Assembly (NCBI GenBank): GCA_900079685.1
Contig: LT599018.1
Span: 2,209,486-2,273,485 of the forward strand
Source of the DNA: an uncultured delta proteobacterium
GTDB taxonomy: Bacteria; Desulfobacterota; Desulfovibrionia; Desulfovibrionales; Desulfovibrionaceae
DNA: 64,000 nt
Direction of reading: 5' to 3'
The notes under the pieces were generated by a model, which worked only from the letters and a program-made list of their open reading frames with translations, did not search any database and was not told the DNA's origin. The translations under genes were made by a program, and so were the position numbers. Numbering within the stretch: position 1 is the stretch's first letter; every line of letters begins with the position of its first letter. Below are positions 35,494-44,210 of this stretch, one piece after another.

Positions 35494-36765
35494 TTACATC
35501 AATCCCGGCAGGAACAACGACAGCCAGGGTATATAGGTGATGGCCAGCAGCGCCAGGATGGAGGAAACCAGAAACGGTATCAGTCCCTTGGCGATCTCCT
35601 TCATGTTCAGACCGCCGATGCCGCAGGACATGAACAGGTTGACCCCCACCGGCGGCGTCACCAGGCCGATGGCCAGGTTGACAATGGAAATGACGCCCAA
35701 ATGGACGGGGTCCACCCCCATGGCGATGCCAGCCGGAACATAAATGGGGGCGAAGATGTACAGGGCCGAAGCCGTATCCAGCACACAACCCGCGGCGAGC
35801 AGAAGAACGTTGAGGATCATCAGGAAGAGGATGGGGTTGCCGTTGGAAACGTTGACCAGCAGCTTGCTGGAGGCTGAAGCCACGCCTTCGACCGTCATGA
35901 CCCAGGCGAACAGGCTGGCGGTGGCCATGATGAACATGACGACCGCCGTCTGGGCCAGCGAATCCGCCATATCATAAAATTCTTTTACTTTCAGAGTCCT
36001 GTAGATAAAAAAACCAACAGCGAATCCGTACACGGCGGAAATGGCCGCCGCTTCGGTGGGCGTAAAAATGCCGCCGTAAATACCGCCCAAGATAATAACC
36101 GGCATCATCAGCCCCCAGAAGGCATCCTTGAACGCACGCCACACGTCCGCCGTGCTGGCCTTGGGCAGCAGCTTGAGCGGACTGTTCCGCGAAGCCCACA
36201 TGGCGGCGACGGCCAGGCCAAGGCCGACGAGCAGCCCGGGAATAACCCCGGCCATGAACAGTTTGCCGATGGAGGTCCCGGAAATGGCTCCGAAAATGAC
36301 GAACGTTATGGAAGGCGGGATAATGATGCCGATGGCCCCGGCGGAAGCCATCAGGGCGGAAGAGGTATCCTTGCGGTACCCGTTGGCGATCATGGCCGGA
36401 ATGATGATGGTCCCCAACGCGGCCACCGTGGCCGGACCCGAACCGGAAATCGCCGCGAAAAAGCAGGAAACGACGACGCAGACCAGAGCCAGGCCGCACT
36501 TACGGTGCCCGACAAGGGCCTGGGCGAAATCGATCAGCTTGTGGGAGATGCCGCTTTTCTCCATGATGTTCCCGGCCAGAATAAAAAACGGCACGGCCAG
36601 CAACGCGAACTTGCTGGTGGCCGAAAACACGTTCGACGGGATCATGGCCAACCCGAGATCGTTGTGCAGCAATGCGGCGATACTGGCCATGCCGAGGCTG
36701 ATGGCAATGGGCACGTTCAGCGAGAGCAGACCGGCAAAAACACAGACCAGGATGACGGCTGTCAT
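35494..36765 (-). CDS. TRAP transporter large membrane subunit DctM
   Basis: Ion-coupled permease of a tripartite ATP-independent periplasmic transporter. 423 aa with about 12 hydrophobic segments. Family signatures: LNVPIAISLGMASIAALL, FALLAVPFFILAGNIMEKSG, SGSGPATVAALGTIIIPAM and TPPVGVNLFMSCGIGG near the end. Start at MTAVILVCVFAG with AAGGAG before it; this ATG overlaps the dctQ stop by 4 nt. The substrate is not evident, but an SDR gene upstream suggests a sugar acid or a hydroxy acid. Confidence 0.95.
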   Translation of the reverse strand: MTAVILVCVFAGLLSLNVPIAISLGMASIAALLHNDLGLAMIPSNVFSATSKFALLAVPFFILAGNIMEKSGISHKLIDFAQALVGHRKCGLALVCVVVSCFFAAISGSGPATVAALGTIIIPAMIANGYRKDTSSALMASAGAIGIIIPPSITFVIFGAISGTSIGKLFMAGVIPGLLVGLGLAVAAMWASRNSPLKLLPKASTADVWRAFKDAFWGLMMPVIILGGIYGGIFTPTEAAAISAVYGFAVGFFIYRTLKVKEFYDMADSLAQTAVVMFIMATASLFAWVMTVEGVASASSKLLVNVSNGNPILFLMILNVLLLAAGCVLDTASALYIFAPIYVPAGIAMGVDPVHLGVISIVNLAIGLVTPPVGVNLFMSCGIGGLNMKEIAKGLIPFLVSSILALLAITYIPWLSLFLPGLM

Positions 36766-37232
36766 GGTTCTTGCTCCTTCTTTTTGGCCACGGCGAGCCC
36801 TGCCTGGATGAAACGCAAGCAGATGAGAGCGCTGCCGATGGGGACGAAGGAGCCGAAAATCCATTCCGGCCAGCCCATGCCGAGGGTCAATTGCTCTGAT
36901 ACATACTCGTGGACGACCATTTCAATGCCGTAATAGAAAACTATGCCGCAGAACAACGCGCCCAGAACGCTGCCGAGCAGCGCGCAGCGCCGCCGGTTCC
37001 CGGCGTTCATACGGTCGGTAAGGAGCGTCAGGCCGAGGTGTGAGCCGCGTTTTGTGCAGACCGCAGCCCCCAGCAGGCTCAAGAGGACGAAAAGGCAGGT
37101 GGTCAACTCGTCCGTTACCGAGATGGAGGCCTTGAGAACAAAGCGGGAAAAAACATTCGCCACGGTCAGGCCTGTCATGCCCACCAGGATGACGGCTCCC
37201 AGATATTCTTCAAAATTTTGCAACAGCTTCAA
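36762..37232 (-). CDS. TRAP transporter small membrane subunit DctQ
   Basis: 156 aa from a TTG start. Four membrane segments as in DctQ (ILVGMTGLTVANVFSRF, TCLFVLLSLLGAAVC, LGALFCGIVFYYG, GSFVPIGSALICLRF). No ATG fits, but AAGGAGG lies 6 nt before TTG at 37232-37230, giving KLLQNFEEYLGAV as the N-terminus. The open frame further upstream (to 37328) runs into the dctP stop region and is not family-like. It overlaps dctM by ATGA. Confidence 0.9.
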   Translation of the reverse strand: MKLLQNFEEYLGAVILVGMTGLTVANVFSRFVLKASISVTDELTTCLFVLLSLLGAAVCTKRGSHLGLTLLTDRMNAGNRRRCALLGSVLGALFCGIVFYYGIEMVVHEYVSEQLTLGMGWPEWIFGSFVPIGSALICLRFIQAGLAVAKKKEQEP

Positions 37233-37324
37233 GATGGACCTCCTTGCCGTCTGCCGTGCGCTATGCCGGGACGTTTCGCGCGGAATCCTCCGGCGGCTTC
37301 CGTTGGCCGCCGGAGGATTTGCCC

Positions 37325-38332
37325 TCACTGGGTGATGCCGAAAGCCCTCATGGCTTCTTCGCCGTATTTTTCCTTGTATTTTTCGATGACAGGCTTCACC
37401 AGTTCCTTGAACACATTGATTTCTTCTTCCGTCAGAACCGTGACCTTCACACCCTGCTGTTCGAATTTTTTCAGCAGGTCGGCTTCTTCGGTTTCCACCA
37501 TTTTCCGGCTCCAGGCGCAGGCTTCGGTGGCGGCTTCCTGCAGGATCTTGCGCTGCTCCCCATCCAGCTTGTTCCAGCTTTTTTTGTTCATGATGATGGG
37601 GTACCCGTCATACATGTAGTTCCATATGGTATAAAATTTGTTCACTTCGTAGATGCTGTTGGAGTCGGACGTTTTCACGCCGTTGTCCTGGCCGTCGATA
37701 GTTCCCTGCTGCAAGGCGGTGAAAACTTCGCTCCAGCTCATGGCGATGGGGTCCGCGCCAAAGGCTTTCCAGGTATCCAGGAAAATGGAGCCCCCGGGCA
37801 CGCGGATTTTCAGATGCCTGACGTCTTCAGGCTTCCGGATCTCCCGCTTGCTGTTGGAAACCTGGCGCAGGGCGTTATGGGTGGTATCAAGATAAACTAT
37901 GCCCTTTTTGTCCAGAATCTGCTTGGTATACTCGCCGGCGGAACCGGCAAACAATGTGTTGGCCTGCTCATAGCTGGTAAAGGTCCAGGGAAGGATGCAG
38001 GTGCTCACCCTTTCGTCGATGATCGCCAAGGTGCTGTTGGCGTAGATGCCGATATCCGTAATGCCCTGGGCCAGCATTTCGATGCCCTTGGTCTGGTTGC
38101 CGCCGGCCAGCTGGTCCGAGGAAAAAACAGAGATCTTGATGGCCCCGCCGCTTTTTTCTTTCACCAGTTCGGCAAACCGGACCGAGGTTATGAAGTCTGT
38201 TCCCTGTTCGGTACCGGTTACGGTCATTTTCAAGGAAGCTTTCTTGACCGCGGCAGCGCTTTCACCAAGCCCACCGCAAAGCGCGACCGAGAGACAAAGG
38301 GCCACGATGGCGGAAAACCGTCTGCATTTCAT
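37325..38332 (-). CDS. TRAP transporter substrate-binding protein DctP
   Basis: 335 aa periplasmic receptor. Sec signal peptide of about 27 residues (SAIVALCLSVALCGG, ESAAA). Family core: ELVKEKSGGAIKISVF, GITDIGIY, RHLKIRVPGGSIFLDTWKAFG with the conserved carboxylate-binding Arg, and SWSEVFTALQQGTIDGQDNG. AAAGGGG before the ATG. The ligand is probably a carboxylate. 154 nt separate it from the SDR gene upstream; that gap contains a small inverted repeat CTTCTTCA-TATGT-TGAAGAAG (38378-38398). Confidence 0.95.
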   Translation of the reverse strand: MKCRRFSAIVALCLSVALCGGLGESAAAVKKASLKMTVTGTEQGTDFITSVRFAELVKEKSGGAIKISVFSSDQLAGGNQTKGIEMLAQGITDIGIYANSTLAIIDERVSTCILPWTFTSYEQANTLFAGSAGEYTKQILDKKGIVYLDTTHNALRQVSNSKREIRKPEDVRHLKIRVPGGSIFLDTWKAFGADPIAMSWSEVFTALQQGTIDGQDNGVKTSDSNSIYEVNKFYTIWNYMYDGYPIIMNKKSWNKLDGEQRKILQEAATEACAWSRKMVETEEADLLKKFEQQGVKVTVLTEEEINVFKELVKPVIEKYKEKYGEEAMRAFGITQ

Positions 38333-38486
38333 AAGATACCCCTTTCACGCGTATGGTTGCAGTGTTCACAAACAGTACTTCTTCATATGTTGAAGAAGCG
38401 GGCGCACGGATAGTCCAATTTTGAAATGGCCGTTTGACGGCAGGTGCTTGCAGACAAACCCTTACGGATGTTCACGGTGGATTGTT

Positions 38487-39248
38487 CTAATCCATCAACG
38501 TGCCGCCGTTTACGTCGATATCTTCACCCGTGATGTAGGAGGCTTCGTCCGAAGCCAGGAAGGCGATGGCCGCGGCCACCTCCGGGGGGTTGCCCGGGCG
38601 GCCCATGGGAATCACGCTGATGACGCGGTCCGCCGCGTCTTTGGGCATGGAACTCCACATGTCGGTGTGGATAAGGCCGGGGCAGATGCAGTTGCAGGTA
38701 ATGCCGTCCGTGGCGGTCTGCCGGGCCACGTTTTTGGAAAAACCGAGAACCGCCGCCTTGGAGGCCGAGTAGTGGGGGCCGCCGAAAAAGCCGCCACCCT
38801 GCTTGCCGGCGGCGGAAGCCATGTTGATGATGCGGCCGTATTGCTGCTTACGCATGATATCGATCGCCGCTTTAGTGCAGCGGAACAGGCCGAACCAGTT
38901 GATCTCGAAAAGTTTGCGGACGTCTTCCATTTCAAGCTCGTAAATGGTTGCGCGCTGCGACATCCCGGCATTGTTGACCAGGATATCGATCCGTCCGAAC
39001 TCGTCCATGGCGCGCTTGATCATGGCATCCACGGATTCCTGGCTGGTCACGTCCAGTTGGAGGGCAAGAGCCTTGCCTCCGGCGGAACGGACGGCCGCGG
39101 CCGTGGTTTCCACCGCATCCTGCTCCAGATCGGCGGCTATCACGGTTGCGCCCTGTTCGCCCAGAGCCAGAGCGGCCGCTCTTCCCAAACCTCTTTCCTT
39201 GCCGCATCCGGTAACGATCGCCACCTTACCCGCTAATGAAAAAAGCAT
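38487..39248 (-). CDS. Short-chain dehydrogenase/reductase of the TRAP cluster
   Basis: 253 aa classical SDR. Cofactor motif TGCGKERGLGRAAA near 14, structural NNAG near 91, catalytic Tyr and Lys in HYSASKAAV near 160. The Asp in AADLEQD after strand 2 suggests NAD rather than NADP. It is the first gene before dctPQM and the FadR-type regulator, so it probably oxidises the imported compound or an intermediate. It resembles FabG, but context argues against fatty acid synthesis. Confidence 0.88.
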   Translation of the reverse strand: MLFSLAGKVAIVTGCGKERGLGRAAALALGEQGATVIAADLEQDAVETTAAAVRSAGGKALALQLDVTSQESVDAMIKRAMDEFGRIDILVNNAGMSQRATIYELEMEDVRKLFEINWFGLFRCTKAAIDIMRKQQYGRIINMASAAGKQGGGFFGGPHYSASKAAVLGFSKNVARQTATDGITCNCICPGLIHTDMWSSMPKDAADRVISVIPMGRPGNPPEVAAAIAFLASDEASYITGEDIDVNGGTLMD

Positions 39249-39718
39249 GGTTCCTTCTCTCCGATTTTATAGTGTGGTTGCCTTCCCGCTTCTCCCGAAG
39301 GAACAAGCGCCGATCCGTCTCGCAGGGTTTGTAAAGTATCTTGCACCATGCAGATATCGTTTACTGAAAAAGTAAAATGATGCCCAAAAAAACCGGTTTT
39401 TTTGCGGCCGCCATGGTTTTTTTGGTATATTGGTCCTACCATCATAATAGACACACGTCAATCCTCCCCCCGCAGCTTCACCAACGACGCGCAGGTTCAC
39501 GGAAAAACTGCCGGGTCCGCACAGCGGGATGACCGCCCTGTTCCGGGTGGCCGAATCGCGGAACATTCCGAACGATGCGTGATAATTTTCAGAAAAAGGA
39601 CACGGGAAAATCGAAACGCGCCGCCGCTGTTCCGTGTTGCGCCGACGAGGCGAATGGCATATTGTACCGCCTGGCGTGCGAATTAGCCGCCATACTCCCT
39701 ATATTTTAGAGGCCCTCA
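39249..39718. other. Divergent intergenic region SDR/TRAP cluster and yicC
   Basis: 470 bases with no credible gene. On the SDR side it contains the FadR-type palindrome at 39431-39441 and, on the minus strand just upstream of it, TTGACG, a plausible -35. On the other side CTATATTTTAGAGG precedes yicC, with GAGG as its ribosome-binding site. Confidence 0.5.
39431..39441. promoter_or_regulatory. Candidate FadR/GntR operator
   Basis: TGGTCCTACCA is a palindrome and fits the FadR-subfamily consensus TnGTnnnACnA at every fixed position. It stands about 185 bp before the SDR start, overlapping where a promoter beginning with TTGACG (minus strand) would have its spacer or -10. Confidence 0.5.
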
Positions 39719-40597
39719 ATGTTGCACAGCATGACCGGTTTCGGCCGCTGCTTTCTTGAAGACGACACCCTGACCCAGACCTGGGAAATCCGCAGCGTCA
39801 ACAACCGCTTTCTGGATATCAAATGGCGGTTGCCGCTCTTTGTGCGGCCCCTGGAAAGCCGCCTGGAGCGCATCGTCAAAAAACACGCCTCGCGCGGCCG
39901 GGTGGAGATCACCCTGAACGCCCAGTTCACGGCCTGCCCGTCCGCCCCGCAGTTCAACGCGGCCCAGGCCGCCGCCATGGTGGATACCGTCGCGGCGCTC
40001 GCGGCCTCGCGCGGCGACGCTTTCGAGCCGGATTACAACCGGCTGCTTTCCATGACCACCCTCTGGCAGGAGGAATCCGACGAGATGGACGACGACCGCA
40101 TCGCCGTCCTGGAACAGGGGCTCACCACCGCGCTCGCGGACTGGAACGAATCCCGCCGGGTCGAGGCCAAGGCCCTGGAAAAGGATATTCTGACCCGCGT
40201 GCTGCGCATGGAGGAGTGGCTCTCCCTCATTGAGGAGAACGCCCCGGCCGTCAAGGAAGAGCGGTTCGAAACCGTGCGCGACCGGGTGCAGGAACTTCTG
40301 GAACAGCGCGGCCAAGCCCTGGATGAAAGCCGGTTCCTGCAGGAAATCGCGCTGCTCGCGGACAAGCTCGACGTTTCCGAGGAAATCACCCGTTTGAACG
40401 CGCACCTCGACCGGTTGCGCGAGTTGCTCGCCTCCGGCGAGGACGCGGGCCGCCGTCTCGACTTCACCATGCAGGAGGCCTTCCGGGAGATCAACACCTG
40501 CGGCAACAAGATCCAGAACGCGCAGATCTCGCGCCTTGTGGTGGATTTCAAGAACGAACTGGAAAAGTGCCGCGAGCAGGTACAGAATCTGGAGTAA
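39719..40597 (+). CDS. yicC: YicC-family endoribonuclease
   Basis: 292 aa. YicC_N signature at the start (LHSMTGFGR, then [17 protein letters not shown]) and the DUF1732 C-terminus ([21 protein letters not shown]). Members of the family cut RNA; E. coli YicC has been reported to act on a small RNA. GAGG precedes the ATG by 8 nt. First gene of yicC-remA-gmk-pyrF, an arrangement shared with Firmicutes and deltaproteobacteria up to gmk. Confidence 0.94.
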   Translation: MLHSMTGFGRCFLEDDTLTQTWEIRSVNNRFLDIKWRLPLFVRPLESRLERIVKKHASRGRVEITLNAQFTACPSAPQFNAAQAAAMVDTVAALAASRGDAFEPDYNRLLSMTTLWQEESDEMDDDRIAVLEQGLTTALADWNESRRVEAKALEKDILTRVLRMEEWLSLIEENAPAVKEERFETVRDRVQELLEQRGQALDESRFLQEIALLADKLDVSEEITRLNAHLDRLRELLASGEDAGRRLDFTMQEAFREINTCGNKIQNAQISRLVVDFKNELEKCREQVQNLE

Positions 40598-40599
40598 GC

Positions 40600-40866
40600 A
40601 TGACGGCGCAAGTCTCCCAGGAACGGCTCCTCAACATCGGGTTCGGCAACCTCATCCTTGCGTCCCGCGTGGTGGCCATCGTCAACTCGTCCTCGTCCCC
40701 CATGCGGCGGCTCCGCGAGGACGCCAAAGAGGCGGGCCGCCTCATCGACGCGACCCAGGGCCGCAAAACCCGGTCCATCATCATTACCGACTCCAACCAT
40801 GTGATCCTCTGCGCCGTGCAGGCGGAGACCATCGGCCAGCGCGTGATTCAGGAGGAAAAACGCTGA
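40600..40866 (+). CDS. remA: RemA/DUF370-family protein
   Basis: 88 aa. Typical DUF370 sequence ([23 protein letters not shown], then [20 protein letters not shown]). Bacillus RemA is a DNA-binding activator of matrix genes that forms octameric rings; the role outside Firmicutes is not settled. It starts 2 nt after yicC and its stop overlaps the gmk start (TGATG). The conserved position between yicC and gmk supports the call. An earlier in-frame codon at 40567 lies within yicC and is not needed. Confidence 0.92.
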   Translation: MTAQVSQERLLNIGFGNLILASRVVAIVNSSSSPMRRLREDAKEAGRLIDATQGRKTRSIIITDSNHVILCAVQAETIGQRVIQEEKR

Positions 40867-41483
40867 TGCGCAACCGCCCCGGCATTGCCCTGGTGCTTTG
40901 CGCGCCCTCGGGCGCCGGCAAAACCACCTTGACCAAACGGCTGCTGGAGGAATTTCCTTCCTTCGCCTTCTCCGTTTCCTGCACCACCCGCCTCCCGCGC
41001 CCCGGCGAGGCGGACGGCAAGGACTACCACTTCCTGACCCCGGAAAAATTCCGGGAACTGCGCGGCGCGGGCTACTTCGCGGAATGGGCGGAGGTACACG
41101 GCAACTGCTACGGCACGCCGCTTAGCGCAACGCTCGCGACCCTGGCCTCCGGCCGGGACCTGCTGTTCGACATCGACGTGCAGGGCGCGGCCCAGCTGAA
41201 AAAAACCTTGCCTCAAGCCTATTTCATCTTCATTCTTCCCCCTTCCAGGGCGATTCTGGAAGAGCGCCTGCGGGGGCGCGGCTCGGAAACAGAGGAATCC
41301 CTCGCCAAACGGATGGCCAACGCTAGAGCGGAAATCGCCGAAGCGCCCTGGTTCGACGCCGTCATCGTCAACGACTCGCTGGACGAGGCTTACGCGGACC
41401 TGTGCGCCGCGTACCGCGCGGCCTCCCTTTGCCCGTCCCGGCGGCCCGACCTTATAACGAACCTCCTCAAGGAGTGGGAATGA
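40866..41483 (+). CDS. gmk: Guanylate kinase
   Basis: Phosphorylates GMP to GDP. 205 aa. P-loop APSGAGKTT with Lys19, GMP-binding SVSCTTRLPRPGE and DYHFL, DIDVQGA, and lid RLRGRGSETEES. Start overlaps the remA stop by one base; stop overlaps pyrF by 4 nt, so translation is coupled. Confidence 0.96.
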   Translation: MRNRPGIALVLCAPSGAGKTTLTKRLLEEFPSFAFSVSCTTRLPRPGEADGKDYHFLTPEKFRELRGAGYFAEWAEVHGNCYGTPLSATLATLASGRDLLFDIDVQGAAQLKKTLPQAYFIFILPPSRAILEERLRGRGSETEESLAKRMANARAEIAEAPWFDAVIVNDSLDEAYADLCAAYRAASLCPSRRPDLITNLLKEWE

Positions 41484-42172
41484 GCGCAAGCCTCGTCCTG
41501 GCCCTGGATTTCCCCGGCGCGAAAGAAGCCCTGCCCCTTGCCCGGCAGCTCAAGGGCGTGGTGCCCTGGATGAAGGTGGGGCTGGAACTTTTCACCGCCG
41601 AGGGGCCGCGCGTTATCGCCGAGTTGAAGGATATGGGCTTCAAGGTCTTTCTCGATTTGAAGTTTCACGATATCCCCAATACCGTCAAAGGAGCCGCCAA
41701 AAGCGCGGCATCCCTCGGCGCGGATATCACCACCATCCACCATGCGGGCGGCGAGCGCATGGCAAAGGCGGCGCTTGAGGGCGTTCTTGAGGCGAACTAC
41801 CCCACCCGCGTTTTCGCCATCAGCATTCTGACCAGCACCAGCCCGGAGGAAGCCGGGTTCGCGTCCGCCGCCGAGGTGACGAAAGCCGTCGCCGCCAAGG
41901 CCCTGCAAGCGAAAACGTGGGGGCTGCCCGGCATCGTGTGCTCCGGCCACGAGGCCGCGGCGGTCAAGGCCGCGACCGGGCCGGACTTTCTCTGCCTTTG
42001 CCCGGGCATCCGATTGGAAGACGGCGGCAACGACGACCAGCGCCGGGTCATGACCCCGGCCCTTGCGGTAAAGGCGGGGGCGGATTTCCTGGTCATGGGC
42101 CGCCCCATCGCGCGCGCGGCGGACCCGCGCGCCGCGGCCCTCGCCGCATTGGAAAACATGGCGAAAGCGTGA
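41480..42172 (+). CDS. pyrF: Orotidine 5'-phosphate decarboxylase
   Basis: Final step of UMP synthesis. 230 aa TIM barrel. LALDFPG at the start, catalytic FLDLKFHDIPNT (Lys-Asp pair) near 60, and phosphate loop CPGIRLE and FLVMGRPI. Start at ATG 41480 (MSASLVLALDF) with AAGGAG upstream, overlapping gmk by ATGA. An open extension upstream lies wholly within gmk. Confidence 0.96.
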   Translation: MSASLVLALDFPGAKEALPLARQLKGVVPWMKVGLELFTAEGPRVIAELKDMGFKVFLDLKFHDIPNTVKGAAKSAASLGADITTIHHAGGERMAKAALEGVLEANYPTRVFAISILTSTSPEEAGFASAAEVTKAVAAKALQAKTWGLPGIVCSGHEAAAVKAATGPDFLCLCPGIRLEDGGNDDQRRVMTPALAVKAGADFLVMGRPIARAADPRAAALAALENMAKA

Positions 42173-42402
42173 GGATGCCTGGGGCGGCACCCCGCTCCCG
42201 GGGGTATCTTCCGCTGGACCCCGCAAGAGGGCTCAGCTATAACCATTGGGATGATTCCGGAAAACCCAACGCACGGCCCGGTTTTGACCATGTATGACTC
42301 TACGGAACCCTGGAAACAACGGGGTTTTTTCGCGAAAGCGCACACCCCGCCCGCGGGGCAAGGGCCGGGACGGCCAGAACGTCCCTGCCCGGAGGCACCA
42401 TA
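42173..42402. other. Intergenic region pyrF / TPR gene
   Basis: 230 bases. ACCC-N11-GGGT followed by TTTTT near 42313-42335 is a weak terminator candidate. Further GC-rich self-complementary stretches (CCCCGC/GCGGGG near 42347) precede the TPR gene. No clear promoter or riboswitch was found. Confidence 0.4.
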
Positions 42403-43317
42403 ATGTCCGAGCAGCATCACCCTGAAAAAAAAGGCATCGAAGGCGTTTTTTCCAACCAGGAAGTACGCAAGGTGGGCACGGGCACAACGACCCGCAAGAC
42501 CATCCAGAAGTCATACTGGTATGCCATCGAGCAGGAAAACGGCGATATCGAGTTGCAGCCGTTGAACCTCAATTACGTGCCTTCCGGCCCCAAAAAGCGC
42601 ATTTCCAAAGACGAGTTCCTGGAAAATTTCTCTCCGGAACCGGAATTTTACGTCAGCAACGTCTTTCCGAAGATCAAGGAAGTCAACAAGACCATCGCGC
42701 GCGCCGACCGCCACCGCCAGAACAAGGAATATTTCAGCGCGGAAATGGAGTACGGCAACGCGCTCAAAATCGACGAGGACAACATCCGCGCCAACTTCGG
42801 CCTGGGCATCACCTACCTGGAACGCGGGGAAAACAACAAGGCCGAGGATATCCTGACCCGTCTGGTGAAGCTCGACGGCGCGTTTGAAGCCGAACACAAG
42901 CATCTGTTCAACGACTTCGGCATCAACCTGCGCAAGAACGGCATGTACGACCAGAGCATTGCCTACTACACCCGCGCGCTGGAACTTACCACCCACGACG
43001 AGAACCTGTACTACAACGTTGCCCGCGCCTATCTGGAAAAAAAGGACCCCGGCTCCGCCCTGGAGTATCTCCTCAAGGGCCTTGAGCTGAACCCCACCCA
43101 GGATACCCTGCTCAAATTTCTCATGTGGATGATAACAAAGGAACTTGTTCCGGCGGATAAAAAACCGGCGGTCGCCGCCGCGCTCCAAAAGGCCAAGGCC
43201 GCCGCCCGGGAACAGGCTTCCCAAAACCCGGAAAAACCGGCGGAACAGCCCGCCACGGCTGACGGCGAAACGCGGGAGGCGGCCCCTCCGCAACCCGCGG
43301 AAGGGGAAAACGGATGA
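42403..43317 (+). CDS. Tetratricopeptide-repeat protein
   Basis: 304 aa, soluble. N-terminal 95 residues are unique (QKSYWYAIEQENGDIELQPLN). Residues 100-245 hold about four TPR units (AEMEYGNALKIDEDN, ANFGLGITYLERGENNKAED, YDQSIAYYTRALELT, GSALEYLLKGLELNP). The last 60 residues are Pro/Ala/Glu-rich and likely disordered. GGAGG 8 nt before the ATG. Its stop overlaps the HDOD start by ATGA, so the two are probably a functional pair. TPRs suggest a protein-binding adaptor. Confidence 0.85.
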   Translation: MSEQHHPEKKGIEGVFSNQEVRKVGTGTTTRKTIQKSYWYAIEQENGDIELQPLNLNYVPSGPKKRISKDEFLENFSPEPEFYVSNVFPKIKEVNKTIARADRHRQNKEYFSAEMEYGNALKIDEDNIRANFGLGITYLERGENNKAEDILTRLVKLDGAFEAEHKHLFNDFGINLRKNGMYDQSIAYYTRALELTTHDENLYYNVARAYLEKKDPGSALEYLLKGLELNPTQDTLLKFLMWMITKELVPADKKPAVAAALQKAKAAAREQASQNPEKPAEQPATADGETREAAPPQPAEGENG

Positions 43318-44210
43318 GAGAACGGTACGAAAAAGCCCAGGCGTTTTTGGAGAATCTTGCGGAAAAAAGCCCGGACCTGCCCTTTGAGCCCAGCCTCCTG
43401 CCGGACCTCTTCGCCTCAACGGCCGAGGATTCCATCAAAAGCATGGAGCATATAGGCAAGCTTGTGGAACAAAGCCAAGGGCTTGCCTCGCGCATCCTGC
43501 GGCTCGCGAACTCCGCCTATTACGGCATGCAGACGAAAGTCTCCTCCCTCGGGCACGCCGTGCGCATCCTGGGGCTGCGGGAGGTGCGCAACATCATCCT
43601 GCAGCTCGGCATGTCCTCCGCCGTGGCCAGAATGCCCTTGCCCAAGGGGTTCCCCTTTGAAAAATTGTGGGAACACCAGCTTTTCACCGCCAGCATAGCG
43701 CGCGGCGCGGGCAAGGCCATGCCGCTCAACACAAAGGAAATCTCCCCGGACGACCTCTATGCCGCCGGGCTTCTTCACGACATGGGCAAGACCATGCTCG
43801 CGGCATACTGCCCCGGGGACTGGATCGCCATCAACGACCTGGCGACCTGCGAGGGCATCCCCTTCCATCAGGCCGAGGAAAATTACTGGGGCCTGGACCA
43901 TGCGGTTGTCGGCGCGCGGCTGCTCACCTTCTGGGGCATTCCCGTCAAACTGACCGAGTTGGTCAGCTGGCATCACCTGCCGCACCATGCAAAGCCCGAA
44001 TACCAAGCCCCGGCCCGCGTTCTGGCTGCGGCCAACCTTCTGGCCCACAACGTTGACCACATGCCCTCCCTTGATGATTTCGACCTGCCCGAGAGCGTCA
44101 CCTCGACCCTTCTCATGGGCGCCGACCCCGAAAAACTGCAAGAGAGCATCGCCGCCAACTGCAACGTGGACAGGGTCCGGAGCATGGCGAAAACAGTTAT
44201 GGAACAATGA
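43314..44210 (+). CDS. HDOD-domain signalling protein
   Basis: 298 aa. HDOD domain over about 20-230: LASRILRLANSAYYGMQTKV, LGHAVRILGLREVRNIILQLG, AAGLLHDMGKTMLAAY and SWHHLPHHAK. HDOD proteins are HD-fold relatives, usually without full catalytic motifs, and act in chemotaxis, c-di-GMP or competence control. It is wedged between the TPR gene and recJ with 4-nt overlaps on both sides, which suggests translational coupling. Confidence 0.9.
   Translation: MRERYEKAQAFLENLAEKSPDLPFEPSLLPDLFASTAEDSIKSMEHIGKLVEQSQGLASRILRLANSAYYGMQTKVSSLGHAVRILGLREVRNIILQLGMSSAVARMPLPKGFPFEKLWEHQLFTASIARGAGKAMPLNTKEISPDDLYAAGLLHDMGKTMLAAYCPGDWIAINDLATCEGIPFHQAEENYWGLDHAVVGARLLTFWGIPVKLTELVSWHHLPHHAKPEYQAPARVLAAANLLAHNVDHMPSLDDFDLPESVTSTLLMGADPEKLQESIAANCNVDRVRSMAKTVMEQ

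Noticed and set aside
38487-39248. SDR called as FabG of fatty acid synthesis
   Set aside because: Its place with TRAP genes and a FadR-type regulator, away from acyl-carrier or fab genes, argues for a catabolic dehydrogenase.
42173-42402. Possible riboswitch or small RNA before the TPR gene
   Set aside because: GC-rich self-complementary pieces exist, but no conserved riboswitch core was recognised.
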